DNA of 64,000 nucleotides from assembly GCA_033852075.1 (NCBI GenBank), contig JAWSVC010000022.1, positions 130,804 through 194,803 on the forward strand, in the 5' to 3' direction. The notes below the pieces were generated by a model, which saw nothing but the letters and a program-made list of their open reading frames with translations, had not been told where the DNA came from and did not search any database. This document shows positions 1 to 7,286 of the stretch, in pieces. Each line of letters starts with the position of its first letter. Position 1 is the first letter of the stretch. The position numbers were made by a program, and so were the translations under genes. This DNA is from QZLE01 sp033852075 (GTDB lineage Bacteria; Pseudomonadota; Gammaproteobacteria; QZLD01).

Positions 1-458
1 TTCGGCGCACGATTTCCCATTTCCTTAACGCGCAACTCTACCCTGTCAGCAATACGATCGACAACACCATTAATATATTTGTGGCTATCCTCAGCCCCAT
101 ATAGTTTAGCTAATTCAACAGCTTCATTAATAATGGCCTTATATGGAATATCAATACGATTAATAAGCTCATATGCGGCTATACGTAAGATATTAATCTC
201 GATCGGGTCAAGCTGGTCAATAGGTCTATCCAGCAAAGGAGATATTTTAGCATCAAGCGATTCCTTTTTTTTCGGAATCCCATATAACAACTCTTTGAAG
301 TATTCAATATCAACCCGACGCATATCCTGATCTTCATGAAAATGATTTTCAATATCATGAATATCGTTATCGGTCAGCTGCCACTGATATAGCGCCTGTA
401 GGATTCGATGACGAGCCCTGGTGCGGTGTACAGTAGGTACTTTCATTTCTTTCGACAT
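1..458 (-). CDS. nusB: Transcription antitermination factor NusB (C-terminus cut off by window edge)
   Basis: NusB binds boxA RNA together with S10 (NusE) and promotes antitermination of rRNA transcription. The reading frame opens at the ATG at 458 and stays open to the edge, giving 152 codons with no stop. The start of the protein carries the typical basic stretch TVHRTRARHRILQALYQWQ, followed by the conserved IEINILRIAAYEL and PYKAIINEAVELAKLYG segments and then KYINGVVDRI. NusB proteins are usually about 140 to 160 residues, so only a few residues should be missing. The gene lies 11 nt downstream of ribH, the usual gammaproteobacterial ribH-nusB order, and is probably co-transcribed with the riboflavin genes. 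Confidence 0.95.
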   Translation of the reverse strand, partial: MSKEMKVPTVHRTRARHRILQALYQWQLTDNDIHDIENHFHEDQDMRRVDIEYFKELLYGIPKKKESLDAKISPLLDRPIDQLDPIEINILRIAAYELINRIDIPYKAIINEAVELAKLYGAEDSHKYINGVVDRIADRVELRVKEMGNRAP

Positions 459-469
459 CAATTTCTGCT

Positions 470-940
470 CTATAGGTTGCGAAGTAAACTTACCATCTCG
501 ATGGCTGTTAATGCTGCTTCTGCTCCCTTGTTTCCAGCTTTCGTCCCTGCTCTTTCAATTGCCTGCTCGATTGTGTCGGTTGTAATAACTCCGTTACTAA
601 CTATAACATCTTCACTTAGTGAAACAGATGCCAACCCCTTGGTACATTCTGCCGCAACAAAATCAAAATGAGGTGTAGAGCCACGAATCACTGCACCTAG
701 CGCAATTACCGCATCCGCTCTTTTTTCTTCTGCAATCTTTTTTGCTGCCAAAGGTAGCTCAAATGCACCAGGAACCTTAACCAGCTCAATATTGTCTTCA
801 GTAATACCATGACGCTTAAGGGCATCAACAGCCCCCTCAACCAAGCGGTCAACGATAAAACTGTTGAAACGTGATGCTACCAAAGTAAATTTGGCTCCAT
901 CTACTTTAAAATCACCTTCAATAATGTTTATAGAGTTCAT
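470..940 (-). CDS. ribH: 6,7-dimethyl-8-ribityllumazine synthase
   Basis: This enzyme condenses 5-amino-6-ribitylamino-uracil with 3,4-dihydroxy-2-butanone 4-phosphate to make lumazine, the penultimate riboflavin intermediate. It normally forms a pentamer or 60-mer shell. The 156-residue length is standard. Visible motifs are SRFN (23-26), VPGAFELP (56-63), GAVIRGSTPHFDFV (82-95) with the conserved active-site His91, and NGVITTDTIEQAIERAG (116-132), followed by KAGNKG. It lies between ribBX and nusB in one minus-strand operon. Confidence 0.97.
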   Translation of the reverse strand: MNSINIIEGDFKVDGAKFTLVASRFNSFIVDRLVEGAVDALKRHGITEDNIELVKVPGAFELPLAAKKIAEEKRADAVIALGAVIRGSTPHFDFVAAECTKGLASVSLSEDVIVSNGVITTDTIEQAIERAGTKAGNKGAEAALTAIEMVSLLRNL

Positions 941-967
941 GTCAATTCCTCTTACTTTTTTTAAACT

Positions 968-2089
968 TTACAGACTCTTTAGCGGAGTCACATATTCTTC
1001 AATCTCTAACCCAAACCCAGAAAGAGCATGCATTCTTTTGTTACTACCTAATACCCTTAGCTTTTTAATCCCAAGATCAGAAAGAATCTGTGCACCAAGA
1101 CCAAAATTACGCAGCTTAGCACTTTGCTCACCTTCGCTTTTAGTTGTTGATGAAATAGAGCACTGATATTCATGTACCGAACGCAACAGATCTTCATTAT
1201 GATCGCTCTTGCGCAGTATCACTACCACACCGTTTTCTTCTTGCGATATATATTTCATAGCCTGGCGCAGTGGTAATTTCTCCTCTCTGCGTACACCATA
1301 AAGAAGATCACAAAGTGGATTTTCCATATGTACCCGTACCAGAGTTGGTTCATCAGGATTAATGTGTCCTTTGACCAGAACCAAATGAATCGCTTTGTCG
1401 ATACTGTCCTGATAGGTAATAAGCTGGAAGTTGCCATATTCGGTTGGAAATTCGCACTGCTCGATTCTTTCTATCTGCTTTTCATTAGCGATTCTATAGT
1501 TAATCAGATCTGCTACGGTACCCATCTTAAGACCGTGCTCTTTAGCAAATTTAACCAGATCATCACGACGCGCCATAGTGCCGTCTTCATTTAATATTTC
1601 AACAATAACCGCCGAAGGTTCTAAACCTGCAAGCTTGGCAAAGTCACATCCTGCTTCGGTATGCCCGGCACGTGTCAAAACACCACCCGGTTGCGCCATC
1701 AATGGAAAGATATGACCAGGTTGCACAATGTCATCAGCATCAGCATCCGGAGCCACGGCGGCCTGCACGGTTTTTGCCCTGTCATCAGCAGATATACCTG
1801 TGGTAACACCTTCGGCAGCTTCTATTGAAACCGTAAAATTAGTTCCATGCTTACAATCATTGCTTTCAACCATCAGTGACAGCTTTAAATTTTTACATCT
1901 TTCCTGAGTTAAGGTTAGGCAGATCAGACCACGTCCATAGCGCGCCATAAAGTTGATATCTTCCGGTCTAACCATTGAGGCGGCCATCAATAAATCACCT
2001 TCGTTTTCCCGATCTTCATCATCCATGATAATGACCATTTTACCCTGACGGATATCTTCAACTATTTCTTCAACTGTGTTTAATGTCAT
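968..2089 (-). CDS. ribBX: 3,4-dihydroxy-2-butanone 4-phosphate synthase with degenerate GTP cyclohydrolase II domain (RibBX type)
   Basis: Residues 1 to about 205 are a DHBP synthase domain that converts ribulose 5-phosphate to 3,4-dihydroxy-2-butanone 4-phosphate. It shows MDDEDRENEGD (22-32), MARYGRGLICLTL (48-60) and RAGHTEAGCDF (140-150). Residues about 206-373 resemble GTP cyclohydrolase II (RibA), including RNFGLGAQILSDLGIKKLRVL (from 327), but the zinc-binding C-x(10)-C-x-C pattern is absent. The aligned stretch reads RVHMENPLCDLLYGVRREEK (252-271), without the CDC cysteines. The C-terminal half is therefore probably not a working cyclohydrolase, as in the RibBX proteins described from several proteobacteria. 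A separate ribA would be needed elsewhere in the genome. Confidence 0.93.
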   Translation of the reverse strand: MTLNTVEEIVEDIRQGKMVIIMDDEDRENEGDLLMAASMVRPEDINFMARYGRGLICLTLTQERCKNLKLSLMVESNDCKHGTNFTVSIEAAEGVTTGISADDRAKTVQAAVAPDADADDIVQPGHIFPLMAQPGGVLTRAGHTEAGCDFAKLAGLEPSAVIVEILNEDGTMARRDDLVKFAKEHGLKMGTVADLINYRIANEKQIERIEQCEFPTEYGNFQLITYQDSIDKAIHLVLVKGHINPDEPTLVRVHMENPLCDLLYGVRREEKLPLRQAMKYISQEENGVVVILRKSDHNEDLLRSVHEYQCSISSTTKSEGEQSAKLRNFGLGAQILSDLGIKKLRVLGSNKRMHALSGFGLEIEEYVTPLKSL

Positions 2090-2251
2090 TATCTATCTTC
2101 TCTCAAACAAGTTGGCTGAGCGTAGCCGAAGTCACCTTGTTTATTATCAGACCCTTCGGCTACGCTCAGGGGTCTTTTTGTTGGGCTTCGCAAGCTCAGC
2201 ACCAACCTACGTTTTCGTCATCCCGCTTAAGGAAGCCATCATTATTCATTT
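2090..2251. repeat. Spacer with dispersed inverted-repeat units
   Basis: The ribE-ribBX spacer contains an inverted pair: GGCTGAGCGTAGCCGAAG at 2114-2131 and CTTCGGCTACGCTCAG at 2154-2169, which can fold into a long hairpin. The same pair occurs at 34967-35033 and a half unit at 58635-58651. It is followed at 2179-2206 by a second repeat type, GTTGGGCTTCGCAAGCTCAG, which is found again at 3051-3070. These look like extragenic palindromic repeats rather than genes. Confidence 0.8.
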
Positions 2252-2920
2252 TTACCTTACAAAACCATTCTCTGCCAGAAAACCCAGCGACAATTTATCT
2301 GCATTACTGCTTTCGTTTTCCTGATTCACACCACCTCGCAGCAACCGCTCCAGGTAGCGCGATATTATATCTACTTCCAGATTAACTTGCCTACCAGGAT
2401 TTGCATTATTCAAGGTAGTCTCTTTCAGGGTTTGCGGAATGATGTTTAACGAAAACAGATCTCCATCAACCTCATTTACTGTTAGGCTTATACCATCAAC
2501 AGTAATCGAACCTTTGGCAGCAATATACTTGGATATATGTGAAGGAGCCTTAATACGAAACTTAACCGAACGCGCATCATTCTCACGACTAATAATCTCA
2601 CCCAAACCATCAACATGACCGCTAACGATATGGCCACCCATACGACTGGTTGGCATTAGCGCCTTTTCCAAATTAACTTTGGTTCCGGACTTGGCAATTG
2701 CCAGTGATGTCTTACTAAGGCTTTCTTTAGAAACATCGGCCCAGAAGCTGGTTGGAGTTAGATCCGTTACCGTAAGGCAAATACCATTAACAGCAATACT
2801 ATCTCCAAGATTAACATCTACCAAAGGCATCTTATTAACTGCAACCTCAAGACGTACATCACCACCGCTGCTTTGCAGTTGTGCGATTTTACCGATGTCT
2901 TCAACTATTCCTGTGAACAA
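2252..2920 (-). CDS. ribE: Riboflavin synthase, alpha chain
   Basis: Riboflavin synthase dismutates two lumazine molecules to riboflavin and the ribitylamino-uracil that RibH reuses. I place the start at the TTG at 2920, because it reads (L/M)FTGIVEDIG, the invariant N-terminus of the family, and has a GGAAGG Shine-Dalgarno 7 nt upstream; the open frame extends 10 codons further to another TTG. The 222-residue product has two lumazine-binding half domains, each with a GDSIAVNGICLTV or GSITVDGISLTV type strand. The GGHIVSGHVDG motif is at the domain junction. It lies between ribD and ribBX. Confidence 0.95.
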   Translation of the reverse strand: MFTGIVEDIGKIAQLQSSGGDVRLEVAVNKMPLVDVNLGDSIAVNGICLTVTDLTPTSFWADVSKESLSKTSLAIAKSGTKVNLEKALMPTSRMGGHIVSGHVDGLGEIISRENDARSVKFRIKAPSHISKYIAAKGSITVDGISLTVNEVDGDLFSLNIIPQTLKETTLNNANPGRQVNLEVDIISRYLERLLRGGVNQENESSNADKLSLGFLAENGFVR

Positions 2921-3039
2921 CTCACACCTTCCAATTTCAAAGAAAAGCAAATATGTATTTTCAGACCGTCTGCGGCATGGATAGCCGCAGCCGAGCTACA
3001 TGGATGTATTTATGCGTGTCTGCAAAATACATATTTGCT

Positions 3040-3125
3040 TTTTCAAACTTGTTGGGCTTCGCAAGCTCAGCCCCAATCTATATTTTTCATTTCTTTGTTG
3101 TGTTACGCCTGCGGCTAACACAACC
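3040..3125. repeat. Two small hairpin repeats between ribD and ribE
   Basis: Unit 3051-3078 begins GTTGGGCTTCGCAAGCTCAG, like 2179-2206. Unit 3098-3125 reads GTTGTGTTA, then a CGCCTGCGGC core, then TAACACAAC. The latter matches 10217-10243 (GTTGGGTTA, core, TAACCCAAC), with the changed base in one stem arm compensated in the other. They are hairpin-forming intergenic repeats with no coding potential. Confidence 0.75.
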
Positions 3126-3129
3126 TACA

Positions 3130-4350
3130 TTAATTTTTAATCGGCTTGGCAACAATTCGCCAATCTTTACCAACTGCCCGGATATCCATGATATCCAGCT
3201 CAACCTTATCTGCCATTTTATCCAGCCCTGGCAAATCGAATAATCCCTTCGCGGCACTACCCATGATATGCGGAGCCATATATACCAACAGTTCATCAAT
3301 CAATCCAGCCTGCAAGAAAGCACCTGATAATATCGAGCCTGCTTCAACCATCAATTCATTAACACCTTCGCTACCGAGGCATTCAACAACCCATTGCAGA
3401 TCCATTTTTTCAGAATCAAGCATCTTTGCTGAAACAACCTTGGCGCCTTTTTGTTCTAGCAATTTCACTTTTTCTGCATTGGTAGTAATAACTTTTTCGC
3501 AGGAAAGAATTACTACCTCCTTCTCGGGATTCCCGCCTTCGCGGGAATGACGGTTTAAATCGTCACCAAAAATCCTAGCCGTTTCTACAATCTGAAGATT
3601 AGGATCTATAACCACTCTAAGTGGCTGTTTAACATCCTGCTTTTTACCAGCGGAGTGCTCTTCCTTAAGTCTAGCATTCATTTGCGGATCGTCATGTAAT
3701 ATCGACCCAATACCAGTAATTATTGCACTACTTCGAGCACGCAGGCGATGCACATCTTCCCGAGCCTCGTCAGCGGTAATCCACTTGCTTTCACCAGAAG
3801 CCATGGCAGTTCTGCCATCCAGGCTCATTGCCATCTTACAACGCACAAAAGGGAGTCCGGTTTGCATCCGCTTAATAAACCCCGGATTTAGCTGTTCCGC
3901 CTCTTGCTGCATCAAACCAACTTCGACTTGTATACCGGCATCTTCCAGCTTTTTTATACCATTTCCAGCAACTTGCGGATTAGGATCCTGCATTGCTATT
4001 ACAACGCGTTTTACTTTTGCTTCGACCAATCGGTCAGCACACGGAGGGGTTCTTCCAAAATGGGAACATGGCTCGAGGGTCACGTAGACGGTAGAGCCTT
4101 CAGCAATCTCTGAACAAAGGTCTTCAGCAGATTTACAACAAGAAAGGAGAGCATTTACTTCAGCATGAGGTTCGCCAGCCTTCTGATGCCAGCCTTCCCC
4201 GATAATTTCTTCATCCTTTACAACTACACAGCCAACTCGCGGATTAGGATCCGTGGTATAGATACCTTTTTGCGCTAGCGTAATCGCCTTGCGCATATAT
4301 TCAAAGTCAGCAGTTGTAAAAGAACTCATATTCAATAAAGAATCTGTCAT
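3130..4350 (-). CDS. ribD: Bifunctional riboflavin deaminase/reductase RibD
   Basis: RibD carries out the deamination and ribosyl side-chain reduction steps of riboflavin synthesis. The N-terminal deaminase (about 12-155) shows HAEVNAL (62-68) and the zinc ligands in PCSHFGRTPPC (94-104). The C-terminal reductase (about 165-406) starts at KMAMSLDGRTA. At 406 residues it is longer than the usual 360-380. Part of the extra length is RHSREGGNPEK (267-277), which is encoded by a GC-rich palindrome (3530-3547) of the kind found as intergenic repeats. No FMN riboswitch is visible upstream: the leader is short and abuts the vapBC genes. First gene of the rib operon. Confidence 0.95.
   Translation of the reverse strand: MTDSLLNMSSFTTADFEYMRKAITLAQKGIYTTDPNPRVGCVVVKDEEIIGEGWHQKAGEPHAEVNALLSCCKSAEDLCSEIAEGSTVYVTLEPCSHFGRTPPCADRLVEAKVKRVVIAMQDPNPQVAGNGIKKLEDAGIQVEVGLMQQEAEQLNPGFIKRMQTGLPFVRCKMAMSLDGRTAMASGESKWITADEAREDVHRLRARSSAIITGIGSILHDDPQMNARLKEEHSAGKKQDVKQPLRVVIDPNLQIVETARIFGDDLNRHSREGGNPEKEVVILSCEKVITTNAEKVKLLEQKGAKVVSAKMLDSEKMDLQWVVECLGSEGVNELMVEAGSILSGAFLQAGLIDELLVYMAPHIMGSAAKGLFDLPGLDKMADKVELDIMDIRAVGKDWRIVAKPIKN
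3527..3553 (-). repeat. Palindromic repeat unit inserted in frame within ribD
   Basis: The sequence contains the perfect stem TTCCCGC...GCGGGAA (3530-3547, CTTC loop) flanked by GGA and TGACGG. This is the GGAT-stem-ATGAC architecture seen in the spacers at 6984-7014 and 7043-7072. In the ribD frame it adds the peptide HSREGGNP without shifting the frame. Confidence 0.8.
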
Positions 4351-4421
4351 GGGGTAAAAACGGGGGACAATATTACTATATTAAGCCTTAAGTTGCTATT
4401 TTTATTCTTTAAATTATACAA

Positions 4422-4820
4422 CTATACCCAATTATCTGTTCTTAAGCCTTCAACTCTCTTAAACTCTTTCAGATTATTTGTGATTAAAATTAACCCTTCG
4501 GATCTGGCATGCCCAGCTATGTGTAAATCATTAACTCCGATTGGAGTTCCATTTTTCTCTAGATTCGCCCTGATATTGCCGTAGTGAGCAGCAGCCTTAC
4601 TTCCGTAATCAAGCACCTCAAGTCTGGAAACAAAATCCTCAACAGCTTGCAGATTTCCTTCTATATTAGAGCTCTTTTCAGCACCATGCAGTAATTCGGA
4701 TAATGTAATAGAGCTAATACACATCTGTCCTGCATGCCGATTAAAGGTTTGTAATACTTCAACCGGTCTTCGCTTAATAACGTAGATTACAATATTGGTA
4801 TCAAGCATATATTTAATCAT
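4422..4820 (-). CDS. vapC: VapC-family type II toxin (PIN-domain ribonuclease)
   Basis: PIN-domain VapC toxins are metal-dependent endoribonucleases that cleave tRNA or rRNA when not bound by VapB. The ATG at 4820 gives 132 residues. The acidic active-site set is visible: Asp7 in MLDTN, Glu42 in TLSELLHG, Asp98 in GVNDLHIAGHA. The C-terminal TNNLKEFKRVEGL stretch is also typical. The family usually has GxNDLLIAAHA, so this copy is slightly variant. The gene overlaps vapB by 8 nt (ATGATTAA), implying translational coupling. Confidence 0.93.
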   Translation of the reverse strand: MIKYMLDTNIVIYVIKRRPVEVLQTFNRHAGQMCISSITLSELLHGAEKSSNIEGNLQAVEDFVSRLEVLDYGSKAAAHYGNIRANLEKNGTPIGVNDLHIAGHARSEGLILITNNLKEFKRVEGLRTDNWV

Positions 4821-5052
4821 CAAACGATTCCCTTTCAGACTGCTCCTGCGATGCTCGCTCTACCATAAAATCATCTGTCACAGTTGCTGATCCAAGAAAA
4901 AAACTATCCCACGTATTCTCAACAGGAGAAAGTATTCTTTCATTACCTACAACTCTGACATTAACTTTTTTAATATCATCCGGAAAACGAGTGTCTGCCG
5001 GCAACCTAACCGCTTGGGTTCTATTATTTACAAAAACAGATCCAGTAGTCAT
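4813..5052 (-). CDS. vapB: VapB-family antitoxin (AbrB/SpoVT-type DNA-binding)
   Basis: VapB neutralises the adjacent PIN toxin and represses its own operon. I chose the ATG at 5052 because a GGAG Shine-Dalgarno sits 7 nt before it and the product starts MTTGSVFVNNRTQAVRLP, the classical swapped-hairpin AbrB-like start. The product is 79 residues; the frame is open four codons further upstream without a good ribosome site. The C-terminal part (WDSFFLGSATVTDDFMVER) is the toxin-binding tail of this MvpT/VapB subgroup. Confidence 0.92.
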   Translation of the reverse strand: MTTGSVFVNNRTQAVRLPADTRFPDDIKKVNVRVVGNERILSPVENTWDSFFLGSATVTDDFMVERASQEQSERESFDD

Positions 5053-5071
5053 AAAATACTCCAATACTTAA

Positions 5072-5124
5072 GCTATATACATATCATATATAGCACGCAT
5101 GTATATTGCAACGATATATAGCAC
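5072..5124. promoter_or_regulatory. Candidate VapB(C) operator with repeated ATATATAGCAC
   Basis: Upstream of vapB the 11-mer ATATATAGCAC occurs twice in direct orientation (5086-5096 and 5114-5124). An inverted match, GCTATAT at 5072-5078, faces ATATAGC at 5088-5094. Autoregulating VapBC complexes usually bind such AT-rich dyads over their own promoter. This assignment is inferred from position and symmetry only. Confidence 0.45.
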
Positions 5125-5170
5125 ATTACTAATAAAAAATATCCAACTTCATATTTTCAATATTATAAGC

Positions 5171-5202
5171 TTGACCCTGGAGTTAACTCCATAGTTTATA
5201 AT
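5171..5202 (+). promoter_or_regulatory. MerR-type promoter and operator
   Basis: A -35 box TTGACC (5171-5176) and a -10 box TATAAT (5197-5202) are separated by 20 bp, the stretched spacer typical of MerR-family promoters. The spacer carries the perfect 14-bp dyad TGGAGTTAACTCCA (5178-5191). It should drive the regulator and the downstream permease together, with activation when the regulator binds metal. Confidence 0.85.
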
Positions 5203-5231
5203 TATATTGTAAGCTAAATATGGACAGGAAA

Positions 5232-5651
5232 ATGAAGACTATTAAGATTGGCGAATTAGCCAAATTAGCAAACACTCCGATCGAAACCATTCGTTATTAT
5301 GAAAAGATCGGGCTTCTGGAAAAACCACAGCGTACCGCTGCTGGTTATCGTATGTATTCTAATGAGAATATCGAAGGACTAAAGTTTATTAAGCGCGCTA
5401 AACACGTTGGTTTTTCTATTAAAGAAATTCATGAACTGCTTTACCTGCGTCATGAAAAACACTCAAAAACCTGCCACGATGTAAAAGAATTTGCCAGCAA
5501 AAAACTAATAGATATTGAAGAAAAGATTTCTGAACTGACCAAAATCAAGGATGCTCTGGAAAAAATTGTAAACAGCTGTAATGGCGGCAGCAATAGCGCG
5601 GATCACTGCAACATCCTCAATGCCTTAGATTCATGCAAAGAGCTAGAGTGA
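5232..5651 (+). CDS. MerR-family heavy-metal-responsive regulator (ZntR/CadR/PbrR group)
   Basis: The N-terminal winged helix (about 1-70) has KIGELAKLANTPIETIRYYEK and the KPQRTAAGYRMY wing. A dimerisation helix follows (about 80-115), then a metal loop. Numbered from the ATG at 5232 (139 residues; AGGA just upstream), the candidate ligands are Cys81, Cys116, His125 and Cys126. The Cys81-Cys116-Cys126 spacing fits the Zn/Cd/Pb-sensing group, but the double cysteine of ZntR is replaced by CN, so Cd or Pb-type sensing is as likely as Zn. An ATG 12 nt upstream (5220) lacks a ribosome site. It is followed 18 nt later by the efflux permease. Confidence 0.88.
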   Translation: MKTIKIGELAKLANTPIETIRYYEKIGLLEKPQRTAAGYRMYSNENIEGLKFIKRAKHVGFSIKEIHELLYLRHEKHSKTCHDVKEFASKKLIDIEEKISELTKIKDALEKIVNSCNGGSNSADHCNILNALDSCKELE

Positions 5652-5669
5652 AAATAAAGGAGCATAGCC

Positions 5670-6884
5670 ATGATTGAGAATACATTAAATATACTTTTAG
5701 AAGTTGCGCCTTTTTTATTACTTGGGCTGATTATCTCTGGGCTCATAAAATCATACGCCTCTGATACCTTAATTAAAAAACACCTATCTGGCACAGGAAT
5801 AAAGCCTGTTGTAAAGGCATCGCTTATTGGAGCCCCTATTCCTCTTTGCTCTTGCGGAGTTATTCCTGTTGCTATGGGGCTGCGTAAACAAGGCGCATCC
5901 AAGGGCGCCACAGCATCTTTTATGATCGCCACCCCAGAAACCGGGGTAGATTCAATATCGGTTTCATTTGCTCTGCTCGGACCATTTATAGCTATTGCCA
6001 GGCCTATTGCAGCACTTTTTTCATCTATTACTGCAGGAATTCTGGTTGATACATTTGCAGATAATAAGAACACCATAACCAATGAAGTTCCTAAATCATG
6101 TTGTAGCAGCCATAATACTTCGAATTTACCCCAAACAGGATTGCAAAGATTTTTAGATGGGCAAAAATTCTCATTCACCACCCTTTATGACGACACCTTT
6201 AAATGGCTGTTTATCGGCATTATTGCAGCCGGAACAATCTTGACTTACGTTCCATCTGACTATTTTGCTGAACTTGGACACAGTTATCTTGGCATGCTAC
6301 TGGTAATGGCAATCAGCATTCCTATGTATACCTGTGCTACCGCATCTACTCCAATTGCAGCAGGACTTATCGCGATGGGTATTTCCCCCGGAGCCGCACT
6401 AGTATTCTTACTTGCAGGACCGGCAACCAATATCGCAACTCTTGGGGTAATAAATAAAGAGCTTGGCAAGAAAGCCATGATCGCCTACCTATCTTCAATT
6501 GGAATATGTGCTTTGGGTTTCGGGATTCTTACAGATTATATTTCAAGCCAACTTGGCATTAATGTGATAACTAACCTACAGGATCAAGAACATCTTGTAC
6601 CACATTTTATTGCCTGGAGTGCTTTAGCAATTTTGGTCTTTTCGCAAAAACATGTGCGCAAAATATGGCTAGCACCTTTTACTCAAAAAACAGCAGAAAC
6701 ATCTGAGCCTGAAGCCAAAAGCTGTTGTGGAAGCAAGCCAGAAATCCAAAAAACTGAAACTAGCTGTTGTTCATCTGACAAACCCGAGCCAGCAAAAACT
6801 GAAGCAAGTTGTTGTGCTAGCCCCCAAAAGGAAGAAGAAAAACCGAAGTCTTGTTGCTGTGGGTCGAAAAAAGATGGAGGTTAG
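5670..6884 (+). CDS. SO_0444-type Cu/Zn efflux permease with Cys-rich C-terminal tail
   Basis: This is a multi-helix inner-membrane permease (DUF318/ArsP-like fold). The two halves each carry a conserved membrane motif: PLCSCGVIPVAMG (58-70) and YTCATASTPIAAG (220-232). Double cysteines occur at 144-145 in the cytoplasmic linker, and at 352-353, 366-367, 381-382 and 395-397 in a soluble Lys/Glu-rich tail that runs to residue 404. The tail looks like a metal-capturing domain. AGGAG lies 8 nt before the ATG. Co-transcription with the MerR regulator supports export of a soft or borderline metal ion; which metal cannot be read from the sequence. Confidence 0.88.
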   Translation: MIENTLNILLEVAPFLLLGLIISGLIKSYASDTLIKKHLSGTGIKPVVKASLIGAPIPLCSCGVIPVAMGLRKQGASKGATASFMIATPETGVDSISVSFALLGPFIAIARPIAALFSSITAGILVDTFADNKNTITNEVPKSCCSSHNTSNLPQTGLQRFLDGQKFSFTTLYDDTFKWLFIGIIAAGTILTYVPSDYFAELGHSYLGMLLVMAISIPMYTCATASTPIAAGLIAMGISPGAALVFLLAGPATNIATLGVINKELGKKAMIAYLSSIGICALGFGILTDYISSQLGINVITNLQDQEHLVPHFIAWSALAILVFSQKHVRKIWLAPFTQKTAETSEPEAKSCCGSKPEIQKTETSCCSSDKPEPAKTEASCCASPQKEEEKPKSCCCGSKKDGG

Positions 6885-7286
6885 TTTTTCTGGATAACGG
6901 GCCTACGCCCACTGCTGTCCGGGGAAAATAGCATTTTTATAAACTTGGCTCAAATTAGCGTTTCGCGCTGCGATTTTCAATCGCTGGATCCCCCGGTCAA
7001 GCCGGAGGATGACAGCATCTTACTTGGGAAGATCTCTACTTAGTCATTACCCGACTTGATCGGGTAATCCAGTTTAAGTCTAAATATTTGCAATATCACT
7101 TGAAACCTTTAGCTATAAAGCTTTTGCGATTGCATCTAAACTTTCCCTGGACAGTAATGGGCCTACGCCGGTATGACGGTGATATTATTATTTGCAGATT
7201 ACATTATGCATACCGGGCAGAGCCCGGTTGTATGCGTTCCCAGGCAGAGCCTGGGAACGAGAAAAAGAGTAAGCCGCAGTAGCTTT
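6885..7286. repeat. Repeat-rich spacer, MITE-like copy 1
   Basis: No credible gene is present. A pair of terminal inverted repeats bounds 6892-7179: left end CCCACTGCTGTCCGGGG (6908-6924), right end from 7142 in the opposite sense. Inside are two hairpin units of GGAT-stem-ATGAC type in opposite orientation (6984-7014 and 7043-7072). After it come two palindromes built on GGGCAGAGCCC (about 7209-7221) and GTTCCCAGGCAGAGCCTGGGAAC (7236-7258). The last 20 nt match the end of the stop-codon-associated element found at 13681-13803. Confidence 0.75.

Noticed and set aside
2083..2385. Plus-strand ORFs in the ribE-ribBX spacer
   Set aside because: Formed by the GCGTAGCC palindromes and antisense ribE; no ribosome site.
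4351..4421. FMN riboswitch upstream of ribD
   Set aside because: The 70-nt gap is too short and lacks the conserved AGGGCGGGGTGAAA-like core, although GGGGTAAAAACGGGGG looks superficially similar on the plus strand.
5603..6181. 192-aa ORF antisense to the permease
   Set aside because: Shadow of membrane-helix codons; the sense frame has homology, a ribosome site and a promoter.
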